IMG/VR virus record: IMGVR_UViG_3300035703_000218
Coordinates: 1 to 37,372 of that record
DNA length: 37,372 bases
Source of the DNA: a virus
Strand: one strand, 5' to 3'
Below, piece by piece: positions 7,762-15,077 of the stretch. The position numbers and the translations under genes are program-made. Under the pieces are notes generated by a model. The model saw only the letters and a program-made list of their open reading frames with translations, was not told where the DNA came from and did no database searches. Position 1 is the stretch's first letter. Every line of letters starts with the position of its first letter.

Positions 7762-7988
7762 CACTCTCTCTCGGCACACGACTGGTATCGAACGGCGGGG
7801 GTAGTGTTACCCCTGGCGATCTACCTATCCTGCGCCGTGACTTGCTTCAGGAGGACGACTTCTTCGTTCTGCTGGAGGATGGTGACAAGATCGTCATCAC
7901 GTTTGGGACTTTTGATTCCGTCTTGTTGGAGGACGCGTCGTTCCTGCTGCAAGAGGACAGTGGCAAACTCATCATTCAAGCTAACTAA
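7758..7988 (+). CDS. Small LLxED-repeat protein
   Basis: GTG 7758 overlaps the previous TGA. The 76-residue product repeats a short unit: RRDLLQEDDFFVLLEDGDKI, then VLLEDASFLLQEDSGKLII. Such L-L-(Q/E)-E-D-x-(F/G) repeats with alternating hydrophobic and acidic positions form stacked beta-turn or beta-solenoid segments in phage tail-associated proteins. It lies directly upstream of the S74-type fibre and may join it. Function inferred only from repeats and place. Confidence 0.6.
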   Translation: MTLSLGTRLVSNGGGSVTPGDLPILRRDLLQEDDFFVLLEDGDKIVITFGTFDSVLLEDASFLLQEDSGKLIIQAN

Positions 7989-7994
7989 CAGTTT

Positions 7995-9335
7995 ATGGCA
8001 GATACAAAGATCACAGCACTGACGGCGATCACTTCGATTACGCCGGCTACGTTCCCGCTTCCTATCGTTGATCTTCTCGATACTACGATGGCGGGTTCTG
8101 GAACCACCAAGAAGGTTACCGTGAACCAGATTCTGGGTTGCGGCGGCACCGCCACCCTCGCCTCCGCCACCATCACCGGCGATCTGACGGTGGATACCAG
8201 CACCCTGAAGGTGGATTCGGCGAACAATCGGGTGGGTATTGGGACGGCAAGTCCTTCATACATATTGGATATTTTAGGCGCAAGTCCTCGTCTTCATATT
8301 AGAGACAACGGAACAGGTTCCAGTCTCCTAGACATTGAAAATGGTGCTGGCACTTTTTATGTTGGACGCGAAAACAGCACTGGTTCTGGTGGTCTTTCAG
8401 GAGTGCCTTATGCTGGAATACTGTATTTGCAAGGAGCGTATCCGATCATTTGCGGAACCAACTTTACCGAACGCTACCGCATCGCTTCCGACGGTGTAGC
8501 CACTTGGTCGAACGTCGGCGGAGTCGCTGGCACCGCCATGACCCTGAACTCCACGGGGCTGGGCGTGGGGGTTACGCCGAGTGCGTGGCAGAGTGGATAC
8601 AAAGCTATCGAAATGCCGGGAATCGGCATTTTGGGAGCAAACGGTTCTGCTGATCTGTATTGCAATGCGTATCTAAACAGCTCATTCCAGTCGATTTACA
8701 GGACCACCGCTGCTGCCACCAATTATGCGATGGGCGGTGGATTCTATCGCTGGTTCATCGCCCCCAGCGGCACCGCTGGCAATGCCATCACTTGGACCCA
8801 AGCGATGACGCTCGACGCGAGCGGGAATCTGTTGGTGGGGACGACGAGTACTTCAAAAGTTGCAAACACTGGAATCAAGTTCGTCTCAATGACGACTGCT
8901 CCAGAGCTTGCGATTGTTGGAGCTTCATCTGGTGCTGATACCACTTACTATCTCTACAACACAACCGCCGGTGCGTATCGGTTCTATGTTGGATACAATG
9001 GAACGATCAATGCCACAAATACTACTATCTCTGCAATCTCCGATGCTCGACTGAAGGAGAACGTGCAGGATATCGATGTTGGTCTTGATGCGATTCTTGC
9101 TCTCAAGCCTCGCAAGTTCGATTGGAAGGCTGGCAAGGGTAAAGACATCAAGGGCGACCGTGGTTTCATTGCCCAAGAGTTTGAGCAGGTGTTTCCGCAG
9201 CTTGTGGATAACTGGAAAGATCCTGCTCCCGAAGGCGAAGCTCCCTACAAGTCCGTTCGGCAAGACCTTATCCCCGTGCTGGTGAAAGCCATTCAGGAAC
9301 TGGCCGCTGAAGTCAACGCTTTGAAGAACGCCTAA
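7995..9335 (+). CDS. Tail fibre/spike with S74 chaperone
   Basis: The 446-residue protein has an N-terminal head (MADTKITALTAIT) that recalls the T7-like tail-attachment start of many fibre proteins, a Gly/Thr/Ser-rich repeated shaft with units like LDVDS...VGIGTASP and MTLDASGNLLVG, and a C-terminal intramolecular chaperone of the peptidase S74 family from about residue 349. That domain is recognised by SDARLKENV, then GFIAQEFEQVFPQLV and a terminal helix. Catalytic Ser is residue 349 and the candidate Lys is 354. After trimer folding, this domain cuts itself off. It probably binds the host surface. Base composition changes inside the shaft (AT-richer around 8255-8475), suggesting exchanged modules. 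Confidence 0.9.
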   Translation: MADTKITALTAITSITPATFPLPIVDLLDTTMAGSGTTKKVTVNQILGCGGTATLASATITGDLTVDTSTLKVDSANNRVGIGTASPSYILDILGASPRLHIRDNGTGSSLLDIENGAGTFYVGRENSTGSGGLSGVPYAGILYLQGAYPIICGTNFTERYRIASDGVATWSNVGGVAGTAMTLNSTGLGVGVTPSAWQSGYKAIEMPGIGILGANGSADLYCNAYLNSSFQSIYRTTAAATNYAMGGGFYRWFIAPSGTAGNAITWTQAMTLDASGNLLVGTTSTSKVANTGIKFVSMTTAPELAIVGASSGADTTYYLYNTTAGAYRFYVGYNGTINATNTTISAISDARLKENVQDIDVGLDAILALKPRKFDWKAGKGKDIKGDRGFIAQEFEQVFPQLVDNWKDPAPEGEAPYKSVRQDLIPVLVKAIQELAAEVNALKNA

Positions 9336-9336
9336 T

Positions 9337-9696
9337 ATGAACATCAACTGGATCATCGAACGCCTTCTCGTTAAGCCGACCGAAGGATCGCTCACGGACG
9401 TTGTGATTACCGCAAACTGGCGCTGCAACGGCACCGATGGCACCTACAACGGCACCTGCTACGGCTCGACCAGCTTCGCGCCGCCGACCGGATCGTTCAC
9501 GCCGTATCCTGATCTGACCGAGCAGCAGGTGCTTGGCTGGTGCTACGCCAATGGCGTCGATCAGGCGGCTATTGAGGCGAACGTGACGCAGCAGATCAAC
9601 GACCAGATCAACCCTCCGGTCATCGCTCCGCCGCTGCCGTGGTTGCCGCCGGTTGTTGTTGCGCCTGAGGCTCCTGTTGTCGAAGCTGCGGCCTGA
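9337..9696 (+). CDS. Hypothetical tail-associated protein
   Basis: The 119-residue protein begins one base after the fibre stop. A beta-rich first part (DVVITANWRCNGTDGTYNGTCYGS) leads to LTEQQVLGWCY and a Pro/Val-rich tail ending EAAA. Short proteins with this 'TANWRC...L.E.QVLGW' layout follow fibres in other phages as I recall, without a firm function. It may be a fibre-associated or assembly protein. Confidence 0.65.
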   Translation: MNINWIIERLLVKPTEGSLTDVVITANWRCNGTDGTYNGTCYGSTSFAPPTGSFTPYPDLTEQQVLGWCYANGVDQAAIEANVTQQINDQINPPVIAPPLPWLPPVVVAPEAPVVEAAA

Positions 9697-9697
9697 C

Positions 9698-9850
9698 ATG
9701 GAAATCACGATCAAACTCACTCAGGAGCAGGCCAATAGCTTGCTCCAGCTCATCGACGTTGCGGTTAAGGCCGGTGGTGTGGCCAACGCCCGTGCCGCCC
9801 TCCCGCTCGTCGATCTGATCCTCAACGCTGCACAAGCCAAGCCTGAGTAA
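9698..9850 (+). CDS. Small alpha-helical protein (50 residues)
   Basis: ATG 9698 follows the previous stop by one base; the longer open frame from 9653 is a shadow extension. The product starts MEITIKLTQEQANSLLQLID and is a mostly helical, Ala/Leu-rich sequence without Cys or membrane segment. The opening strand and helix are commonly seen in tiny phage proteins next to holins. Function unknown. Confidence 0.6.
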   Translation: MEITIKLTQEQANSLLQLIDVAVKAGGVANARAALPLVDLILNAAQAKPE

Positions 9851-10066
9851 ATGGACAACCAGCACGAGATCGAAATACGAGTTGTGAGATTGGAAACCAT
9901 CATCGGAGACAAAGACTCTGGGATGATGTCCGATATCCACTCGATCAAATCCACGCTGGAAGAACTCAAGAAATCACGGTGGCAGCTATTTGGCGGTCTC
10001 GCCGTCGTCGTCTGCATCGGACAGTTCATAGCCACCATGTTCCTCAAGACCCTGATATCGAAATGA
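9851..10066 (+). CDS. XhlA-like lysis-associated membrane protein
   Basis: ATG 9851 abuts the previous stop. The 71-residue protein has a coiled-coil N-terminal part (IEIRVVRLETII, then DIHSIKSTLEELKKSRW) and one membrane segment (QLFGGLAVVVCIGQFIATMFL) near the C-terminus, the layout of haemolysin-like XhlA proteins that partner a holin. It overlaps the holin start by ATGA. An i-spanin would have the membrane segment first, so that is less likely. Confidence 0.65.
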   Translation: MDNQHEIEIRVVRLETIIGDKDSGMMSDIHSIKSTLEELKKSRWQLFGGLAVVVCIGQFIATMFLKTLISK

Positions 10067-10242
10067 ATCCCAACGTCTCCTCTCTCATCCGCCACGGCCT
10101 CTCCGCCGCTGGTGGCTTCCTCGTCGCCAAGGGCATGGTCAGCCTCGATCAAGTCAACGAGATCGCCGGCGCGATCATCACTTTGGCCGGCATCGGCTGG
10201 TCCGTCTTCAAGAACAAGAAGGCCGAGAAGAAGGCCGAGTAA
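10063..10242 (+). CDS. Holin candidate (59 residues)
   Basis: ATG 10063 overlaps the upstream stop. The product has two short hydrophobic segments (GLSAAGGFLVAKGMV and IAGAIITLAGIGWSVF) joined by a turn and ends in a Lys/Glu-rich tail (KNKKAEKKAE), as class II holins do. The pattern VSSLIRHGLSAAGGFLVAKG resembles the Pam3-gp28 type of putative holins from memory. A terminator follows 24 bases after the stop. Confidence 0.75.
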   Translation: MNPNVSSLIRHGLSAAGGFLVAKGMVSLDQVNEIAGAIITLAGIGWSVFKNKKAEKKAE

Positions 10243-10266
10243 CATCCCGCCAGAACGGCAATGCAC

Positions 10267-10298
10267 CGCCAGCGGGATTCACACCTCGCTGGCGTTTT
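10267..10298 (+). terminator. Rho-independent terminator after holin
   Basis: CGCCAGCG (10267-10274) pairs perfectly with CGCTGGCG (10287-10294), extended inward by a G-U and a G-C pair, and is followed by TTTT. It lies between the holin and the next small gene, whose ATG is only five bases after the T run. Downstream lysis genes would need read-through or a new start. Confidence 0.8.
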
Positions 10299-10302
10299 CA
10301 TT

Positions 10303-10503
10303 ATGGATCCCATCCTCAGCATCGCCCAGGGCGTGATGAACGCGACCCTGAACAAGATCGTTGATCAGAAAGACCAAACCCTTGAAGACGGACAGAAAGA
10401 CAATCGCCTGCGCGACGATCTCCTTGCTCGCGCTGATGCCGCTGGGTTGCACCCCGACAAGAGTAGTGATGGTCCCTCCAGGACAACCCGTCAGACTGGC
10501 TGA
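10303..10503 (+). CDS. Small hypothetical protein in lysis cassette
   Basis: ATG 10303 opens a 66-codon frame with no Shine-Dalgarno, immediately after the terminator. The protein starts MDPILSIAQGVMNATLNKIV, an amphipathic helix, then becomes charged and ends in a Ser/Thr/Arg-rich tail. The lipoprotein gene begins inside it in the +1 frame, as Rz1 does in Rz, but no N-terminal membrane segment typical of an inner-membrane spanin is seen. It may be translated mainly for coupling. Confidence 0.5.
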   Translation: MDPILSIAQGVMNATLNKIVDQKDQTLEDGQKDNRLRDDLLARADAAGLHPDKSSDGPSRTTRQTG

Positions 10504-10612
10504 GAGCGTCAAAGCCCATGTGTGGGCCAAAGATGCCAGCGGTAACACCGTGAAAAGCCGAAACCGCGTGACAATCCACGAGGGTTGGTACGCACTACCT
10601 CCAAGAGAATAG
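10361..10612 (+). CDS. Lipoprotein, possible outer-membrane spanin
   Basis: The 83-residue product has a basic start (IRKTKPLKTDRK), a hydrophobic segment (TIACATISLLALMPL) and a lipobox-like LMPLGC with Cys near residue 30, so it should be lipidated. The mature part is short with Pro (TRVVMVPPGQPVRLAES) and ends GWYALPPRE. A TTG at 10361 or 10382 would be the start; there is no ATG before the Cys. The embedded position and size suggest an o-spanin for a diderm host, but an inner partner is not obvious. Confidence 0.6.
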   Translation: MIRKTKPLKTDRKTIACATISLLALMPLGCTPTRVVMVPPGQPVRLAESVKAHVWAKDASGNTVKSRNRVTIHEGWYALPPRE

Positions 10613-10613
10613 T

Positions 10614-11936
10614 ATGGGAACCCCACTCACAGGCAGTACCGTCGCCAGCACTTACACTGGCCTGCTGAAGACGACCGATAACGCCACGCTCACTGCTAGT
10701 CTGAAGGCTCTCAGCGACGGCTCTGGAAACGATTCCGCGCTCCAAGTCTCCACGGTTGCGTCGAACATCAACGGCGATTTCAGCGTCGCCACGAGCAAGT
10801 TCACCGTCGCTAGCGCAAGCGGCAACACGGCTGTGGCCGGTACACTCGCAGTCACCGGTGCCACCTCGCTCAGCTCGCTCACGACCAGCGGCAATGCCAC
10901 GATCGGTGGAACGCTCGGGATCACCGGTGGCCTCACGATACCCGGCACCCTGTCCGTCACCGGCATCTCCACGCTCACCGGAGCAGTCGGAATGGGCAGC
11001 ACCCTCAATGTCACTGGACTCTCCACGTTGGCCAGCCTTGGTGTCACCGGCGCTGCTACCATCGGAACCACGCTGGGCGTCACCGGACTCTCTACGCTCT
11101 CCAGCCTCGCGGTCACCGGAGCTTCCACGCTCGATAGCCTCGGAGTTACCAATGCGGCTACGATCGGCACCACGCTCGGTGTGACCGGATTGTCCACCTT
11201 GGCGAGCGTGTCGGTGACGGGCGCTGCTACCGTGGGATCTACGCTCGGAGTCACCGGGAATACCACGCTCACCGGAGACCTCGCGGCCAACGGCAACACC
11301 ACGCTGGGTAATGCTGGCACCGACACGCTGACGCTCAACTCGGACAACATCACCGTTCCGAACATTTCGACCGTCACGGTTGATCTGGCCAACGATAAGG
11401 TGCTGATCACCGATGCGAACGATTCCAGTAAGGTGAAGCTCGTGACCGTTGGGTCGATCGGGATCAATTCATCCAACGCCCCACAGTGCGTTCAACAGGT
11501 TGCCGATGATCGATACAACTACACTGGATCACTCACTGGTCCTGGAACTGAGATCACCTCTGTAACAAGGTCAATCACGCCTCGGTCTACTTCGTCCAAG
11601 ATTCTGGTCAGCATTGTCCTGAATTACTCGACACTGGTTAACGCCTCTCAATTCGTATTGTTCCGTGTAACCAGAAACGGAACCGAGATCGGCACTTCGA
11701 TTGGCACAGGGCAAAAAGGCATTGCTTCAGGAAGCTACGAAGACGGTGAGGTCAATGCGATCAACAACACGAAGATCGAGTTCCTCGATTCCCCGTCATC
11801 GTCCACTTCAACAACGTACAAGGTTCACATCTTCACTCCGTTGTCGGTCACGAACCTGTACCTCAACTACGCGATAAACGGTGGATCTAGCTTCACAACG
11901 ATCTCCACGATGACGCTCCAAGAGTTCTTCGCATGA
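10614..11936 (+). CDS. Repeat-built tail fibre protein
   Basis: The 440-residue protein starts with an AAGAGA site before ATG 10614. Residues about 65-245 consist of repeated units like TLGVTGLSTLASVSVTG and AATVGSTLGVTG, of roughly a dozen residues, expected to form a trimeric beta-helical shaft. The C-terminal 170 residues lack repeats and have a beta-sandwich look (LVSIVLNYSTLV, FVLFRVTRNGTEIG), suiting a receptor-binding head. It ends by overlapping the adaptor gene (ATGA). A second fibre next to the S74 one suggests two host-contact proteins. Confidence 0.8.
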   Translation: MGTPLTGSTVASTYTGLLKTTDNATLTASLKALSDGSGNDSALQVSTVASNINGDFSVATSKFTVASASGNTAVAGTLAVTGATSLSSLTTSGNATIGGTLGITGGLTIPGTLSVTGISTLTGAVGMGSTLNVTGLSTLASLGVTGAATIGTTLGVTGLSTLSSLAVTGASTLDSLGVTNAATIGTTLGVTGLSTLASVSVTGAATVGSTLGVTGNTTLTGDLAANGNTTLGNAGTDTLTLNSDNITVPNISTVTVDLANDKVLITDANDSSKVKLVTVGSIGINSSNAPQCVQQVADDRYNYTGSLTGPGTEITSVTRSITPRSTSSKILVSIVLNYSTLVNASQFVLFRVTRNGTEIGTSIGTGQKGIASGSYEDGEVNAINNTKIEFLDSPSSSTSTTYKVHIFTPLSVTNLYLNYAINGGSSFTTISTMTLQEFFA

Positions 11937-12694
11937 AACCCTCCGAAGTAGCCCAAGCGGCCTGCGACAAGCTCTCGTTCACGGACTCGGCCACGCTCGC
12001 GTTGGCCAAGAAGTTCTGCATCCGTCGCTACTCGATGATCTGGGACTCGTGCCTCTGGAACGATACCCTCGGAGTCGTCTCCACCCCGGTCACCAACGGC
12101 CAAGAACTCGTCACCATCTCGCAGTACGTCACCGCGATGTACGCCTCCGGGACCGGATACAACATGTTCCTCGACTTCCCGGTCGCCTCACGCTTCACCA
12201 TCAGCGGTGAGAGCGATGGCATCGAAGTCCCCGCCGCCGAATGGGTCTCGTTCTTCCAGCTCGATCCCAACACTTGGAACAACGTGGATAGCCGTAAGTC
12301 CACACCCGGCAACTTCGTTAACTGGACCCGCGTCCTCGGAGTCTCCTACGGCGAGGCTGGTGTTCCTCAGATCAAACTCATCCCCACGCCGAACACCGAT
12401 GGCACACTGTTCATCCTGGGCAAGAAGCAGTCGCAGATGCGGCAGTTCGGCGAAGCCCAGACCATCTCGAACGATACCAACTTCGAGCTGCGCGGCGTCG
12501 AGAATGCACTGATGGCCTACACCGAAGGCGATCTCCTCGAATACAGCAGGCAGTACGGCAAGGCGCAGGCCAAGTTCCAAGAGGGCGCTGCTCAGGTAAG
12601 CATCATGAAGGACATGGAGCGTGGCCAGCAGCAGCAGATCAGCCGCATCATCCCGGATAGCCTCTACGACTACACGTTCCAGGACATCCTCTAA
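11933..12694 (+). CDS. Head-tail adaptor / tail tubular candidate
   Basis: ATG 11933 overlaps the fibre stop. The 253-residue protein has an N-terminal helix bundle (VAQAACDKLSFTD, then FCIRRYSMIWDSCLW), a beta-rich core (residues 60-170) and a helical C-terminus with ENALMAYTEGDLLEYSR and a Gln-rich end. This helices-sandwich-helices order and the position before the large nozzle-like gene fit adaptor proteins of short-tailed phages (T7 gp11 or P22 gp4 role). Assignment is by layout; sequence identity to those is not evident. Confidence 0.6.
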   Translation: MKPSEVAQAACDKLSFTDSATLALAKKFCIRRYSMIWDSCLWNDTLGVVSTPVTNGQELVTISQYVTAMYASGTGYNMFLDFPVASRFTISGESDGIEVPAAEWVSFFQLDPNTWNNVDSRKSTPGNFVNWTRVLGVSYGEAGVPQIKLIPTPNTDGTLFILGKKQSQMRQFGEAQTISNDTNFELRGVENALMAYTEGDLLEYSRQYGKAQAKFQEGAAQVSIMKDMERGQQQQISRIIPDSLYDYTFQDIL

Positions 12695-14652
12695 TGCCTT
12701 TCCAATCCTCAGACGCGCTCGATGACCAGTTGCTTCTGGATGGAAGCAACGGCTTCTCCACCGGGGTCATCTCTGCCACTCGTCCCGATGCCATTCCTGC
12801 CACGAGCATGGAAGAGGCCATCAACATGGACTATGACGACTTCGGCAACCTCGTCACGCGCCTCGGGACCATCTCGCTGACCGGCAACAGCGAATCGCGC
12901 AACTGGGAAGACATCATCACCAACTGGGAGTCCACGACTTCCAACTTCGCCAGTAACCTGCCCACCAACTCGCAGGTCTTCTCTGGCTTCTACTTCGACA
13001 CCGCGGCTTCCGAGCGCCTCGTCATCGCCGTTCTCAATCGGAACACCGGTGCCAAGGATCTCTACTACGGATCACCCGGAGTTTCGTACAACATCATCAG
13101 CAGCTCGACGATCAACGACGCGTCTAGGTTCGTCTACTTCGCGCAGCTCAACGACAAGCTGTTCTACGCGGACGGCTATAGCGCACTGCGTTATGTCACG
13201 AGCACCAACACCAACTCCGCAATCACCGCCGGCAAGATCAGCCGCATCGATGTGATCAATCAGGGGTCGAATCTGTCCACCGTTCCTACGGTGACTATCT
13301 CGGCTCCGCCCAGCGGTGTCACGGCTACGGCTACGGCCATCTGCGGTCTGGATGGCAACGTCCTGTCCATCCGCATCGACAATCCCGGAAGCGGTTACGT
13401 CACGACTCCTACGGTCAGCATCTCTGGTGGTGGTGGCGCTCATGCGGTCGCCTTCGTCTCTCTCGCTGCGCCGGCCAAGCCGCTCTATCTCACGACGCAC
13501 ACGAACCGTCTGTGGGCCGTGTCCGCGGATACCAGCATCCAGCCCGATACCCTCTACTTCTCGGACATCCTCGATGGCGAATCGTGGGATCCGCTTGGTT
13601 CCATCCGTGTCGGCGGCGATGGCGATCCGATCCGCGGACTCTACTCGTGGTTCGGCTACAAGCTCCTCGTCTTCAAGGAACGCTCGATCTGGAGCGTGGA
13701 TGCCGATCCTACGCAGGATCCAGCCGATTGGGTCATATCGATCGTCTCCGGTAACATCGGTTGCTCCTCGCACCGCTCGATCACCGCGGTCGGTGCTGAT
13801 GTCTTCTTCCTGTCCCGCGATGGCATCCGGTCGATGGCCCAGATCCAAGCGGGTACTCAGACCAGCGTCGGCCTCGCGCTCAGCAGCCCGATCAACGACC
13901 TGATCAGCCGCATCGACAAGACCAAGTTGGAATACTGCGACGGCGTGTTCTGGAACAACCGCTACCTGCTGGCCGTTCCGTTCGTCACCGCCGGCCCGTT
14001 CTCAATCGGTCTCGAAAGCGAGTACGCGCTTCTGCTTGAGTCTGGTGCTTCGATGGAACTGGAAGGTGCCTTCAACCAGAACAACGCAGTCATCGTCTAT
14101 CACTCACTGGCTCGTTCGTGGCTCGGTTACTGGGACAACTGGCAGGTCAACGATTTCATCCCCACCGCCTTCTCGAACTTCGGCCCTGTGCTCATGTTCG
14201 CCGGCGACATCTTCTCGCTCAGCGAAGGTGCTGGCCAAGTCTGGTCGTTCAACGACTACCTGCCCAACACCCGACTGAGCCCCGTGCAGCAGTCGGCTTA
14301 CCTCGATGGCGGCAGCGCGTATCAATCCTCGGTCACCACCAAGGCGTACAACCTCGGAGAACCGATCCCGGACAAGATCGGATACAGCATCCAGATCGCG
14401 CTCGATAACCCGTATGCCACGAGCATCGGTGCTTCGCTCTCGTACGCCACGAACATGAGCGGGACGTTCACCTCGATCGATCCTGCGATCAGCATTCCGA
14501 GCACCCAGAAGTTCCTGGCGGCTTACAACCTCATCAGCCGAGGGCGTTGGAACAACATCCAGTTCAAGATCAACACGACCAACGGAAGCCGCATGAGCCT
14601 CCAGTCCACGATCCTGTCCGGATTCGTCGATTCCATTCGTCCCCAGCAATGA
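12694..14652 (+). CDS. Tail nozzle / hub-like protein candidate
   Basis: ATG 12694 overlaps the previous TAA by one base. The 652-residue protein opens with a loop region followed by EEAINMDYDDFGNLVTRLG, the 'Asn-Asp, Gly-x-Leu-x-x-Arg-x-Gly' start seen in tail tube-end proteins such as T7 gp12 or P22 gp10 types. Then come several beta segments of propeller-like character (repeats with ...RLWAVSADTS, LYFSDILDGESWDP, KLLVFKERSIWSVD, DVFFLSRDGIRSM). It would extend the portal-adaptor channel. Named by pattern and neighbour order. Confidence 0.65.
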   Translation: MPFQSSDALDDQLLLDGSNGFSTGVISATRPDAIPATSMEEAINMDYDDFGNLVTRLGTISLTGNSESRNWEDIITNWESTTSNFASNLPTNSQVFSGFYFDTAASERLVIAVLNRNTGAKDLYYGSPGVSYNIISSSTINDASRFVYFAQLNDKLFYADGYSALRYVTSTNTNSAITAGKISRIDVINQGSNLSTVPTVTISAPPSGVTATATAICGLDGNVLSIRIDNPGSGYVTTPTVSISGGGGAHAVAFVSLAAPAKPLYLTTHTNRLWAVSADTSIQPDTLYFSDILDGESWDPLGSIRVGGDGDPIRGLYSWFGYKLLVFKERSIWSVDADPTQDPADWVISIVSGNIGCSSHRSITAVGADVFFLSRDGIRSMAQIQAGTQTSVGLALSSPINDLISRIDKTKLEYCDGVFWNNRYLLAVPFVTAGPFSIGLESEYALLLESGASMELEGAFNQNNAVIVYHSLARSWLGYWDNWQVNDFIPTAFSNFGPVLMFAGDIFSLSEGAGQVWSFNDYLPNTRLSPVQQSAYLDGGSAYQSSVTTKAYNLGEPIPDKIGYSIQIALDNPYATSIGASLSYATNMSGTFTSIDPAISIPSTQKFLAAYNLISRGRWNNIQFKINTTNGSRMSLQSTILSGFVDSIRPQQ

Positions 14653-15077
14653 CCCCGCATCCCACAATCCTAGCCGCGGCCAAGCTGCTGAAGGAGAAGT
14701 GGCCCACTTGTTCCACGTGGAACGATGACCAGATCCTCAACTGGATCGGTATTTTCAATGCCAAACGCCAGATCGGTATCGTTCAAGACGAGAATGGCGA
14801 GTGCTGCGGTGTGGGCGCTGTGCGGTTCCTAAACTCCGCTGAAGAGGCCGAGGATCTCTACGCGAACGATACGAATGGTCACATCGCATGGATCGAGGTG
14901 GTGGCGACTACCAAGCCAATGGCCGTGCAGACGCTCTGGATGGGCATGCAGGCCATGTGCTCTGATCGTGTGACCAAGCTAGGCGGGGTCCGCAAAGGCG
15001 TTTCCCGTTTGTACGATTTCGATAGGTACTTCAAACTTCTGATGAACAACAGGATTTGCTATGGGCGGAACGTATAA
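14649..15077 (+). CDS. GNAT-like virion-associated protein
   Basis: ATG 14649 overlaps the previous stop by four bases; a longer frame upstream is a shadow. The 142-residue protein shows an acetyltransferase-like alternation: helix (AAAKLLKEKWPT), strands with DENGECCGVGAVRFL and HIAWIEVVAT, then a long helix. GNAT-like proteins lie between tail and ejection genes in many podophages. No acetyl-CoA motif is clear, so activity is uncertain. Its last 17 bases overlap the next gene. Confidence 0.55.
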   Translation: MTPHPTILAAAKLLKEKWPTCSTWNDDQILNWIGIFNAKRQIGIVQDENGECCGVGAVRFLNSAEEAEDLYANDTNGHIAWIEVVATTKPMAVQTLWMGMQAMCSDRVTKLGGVRKGVSRLYDFDRYFKLLMNNRICYGRNV

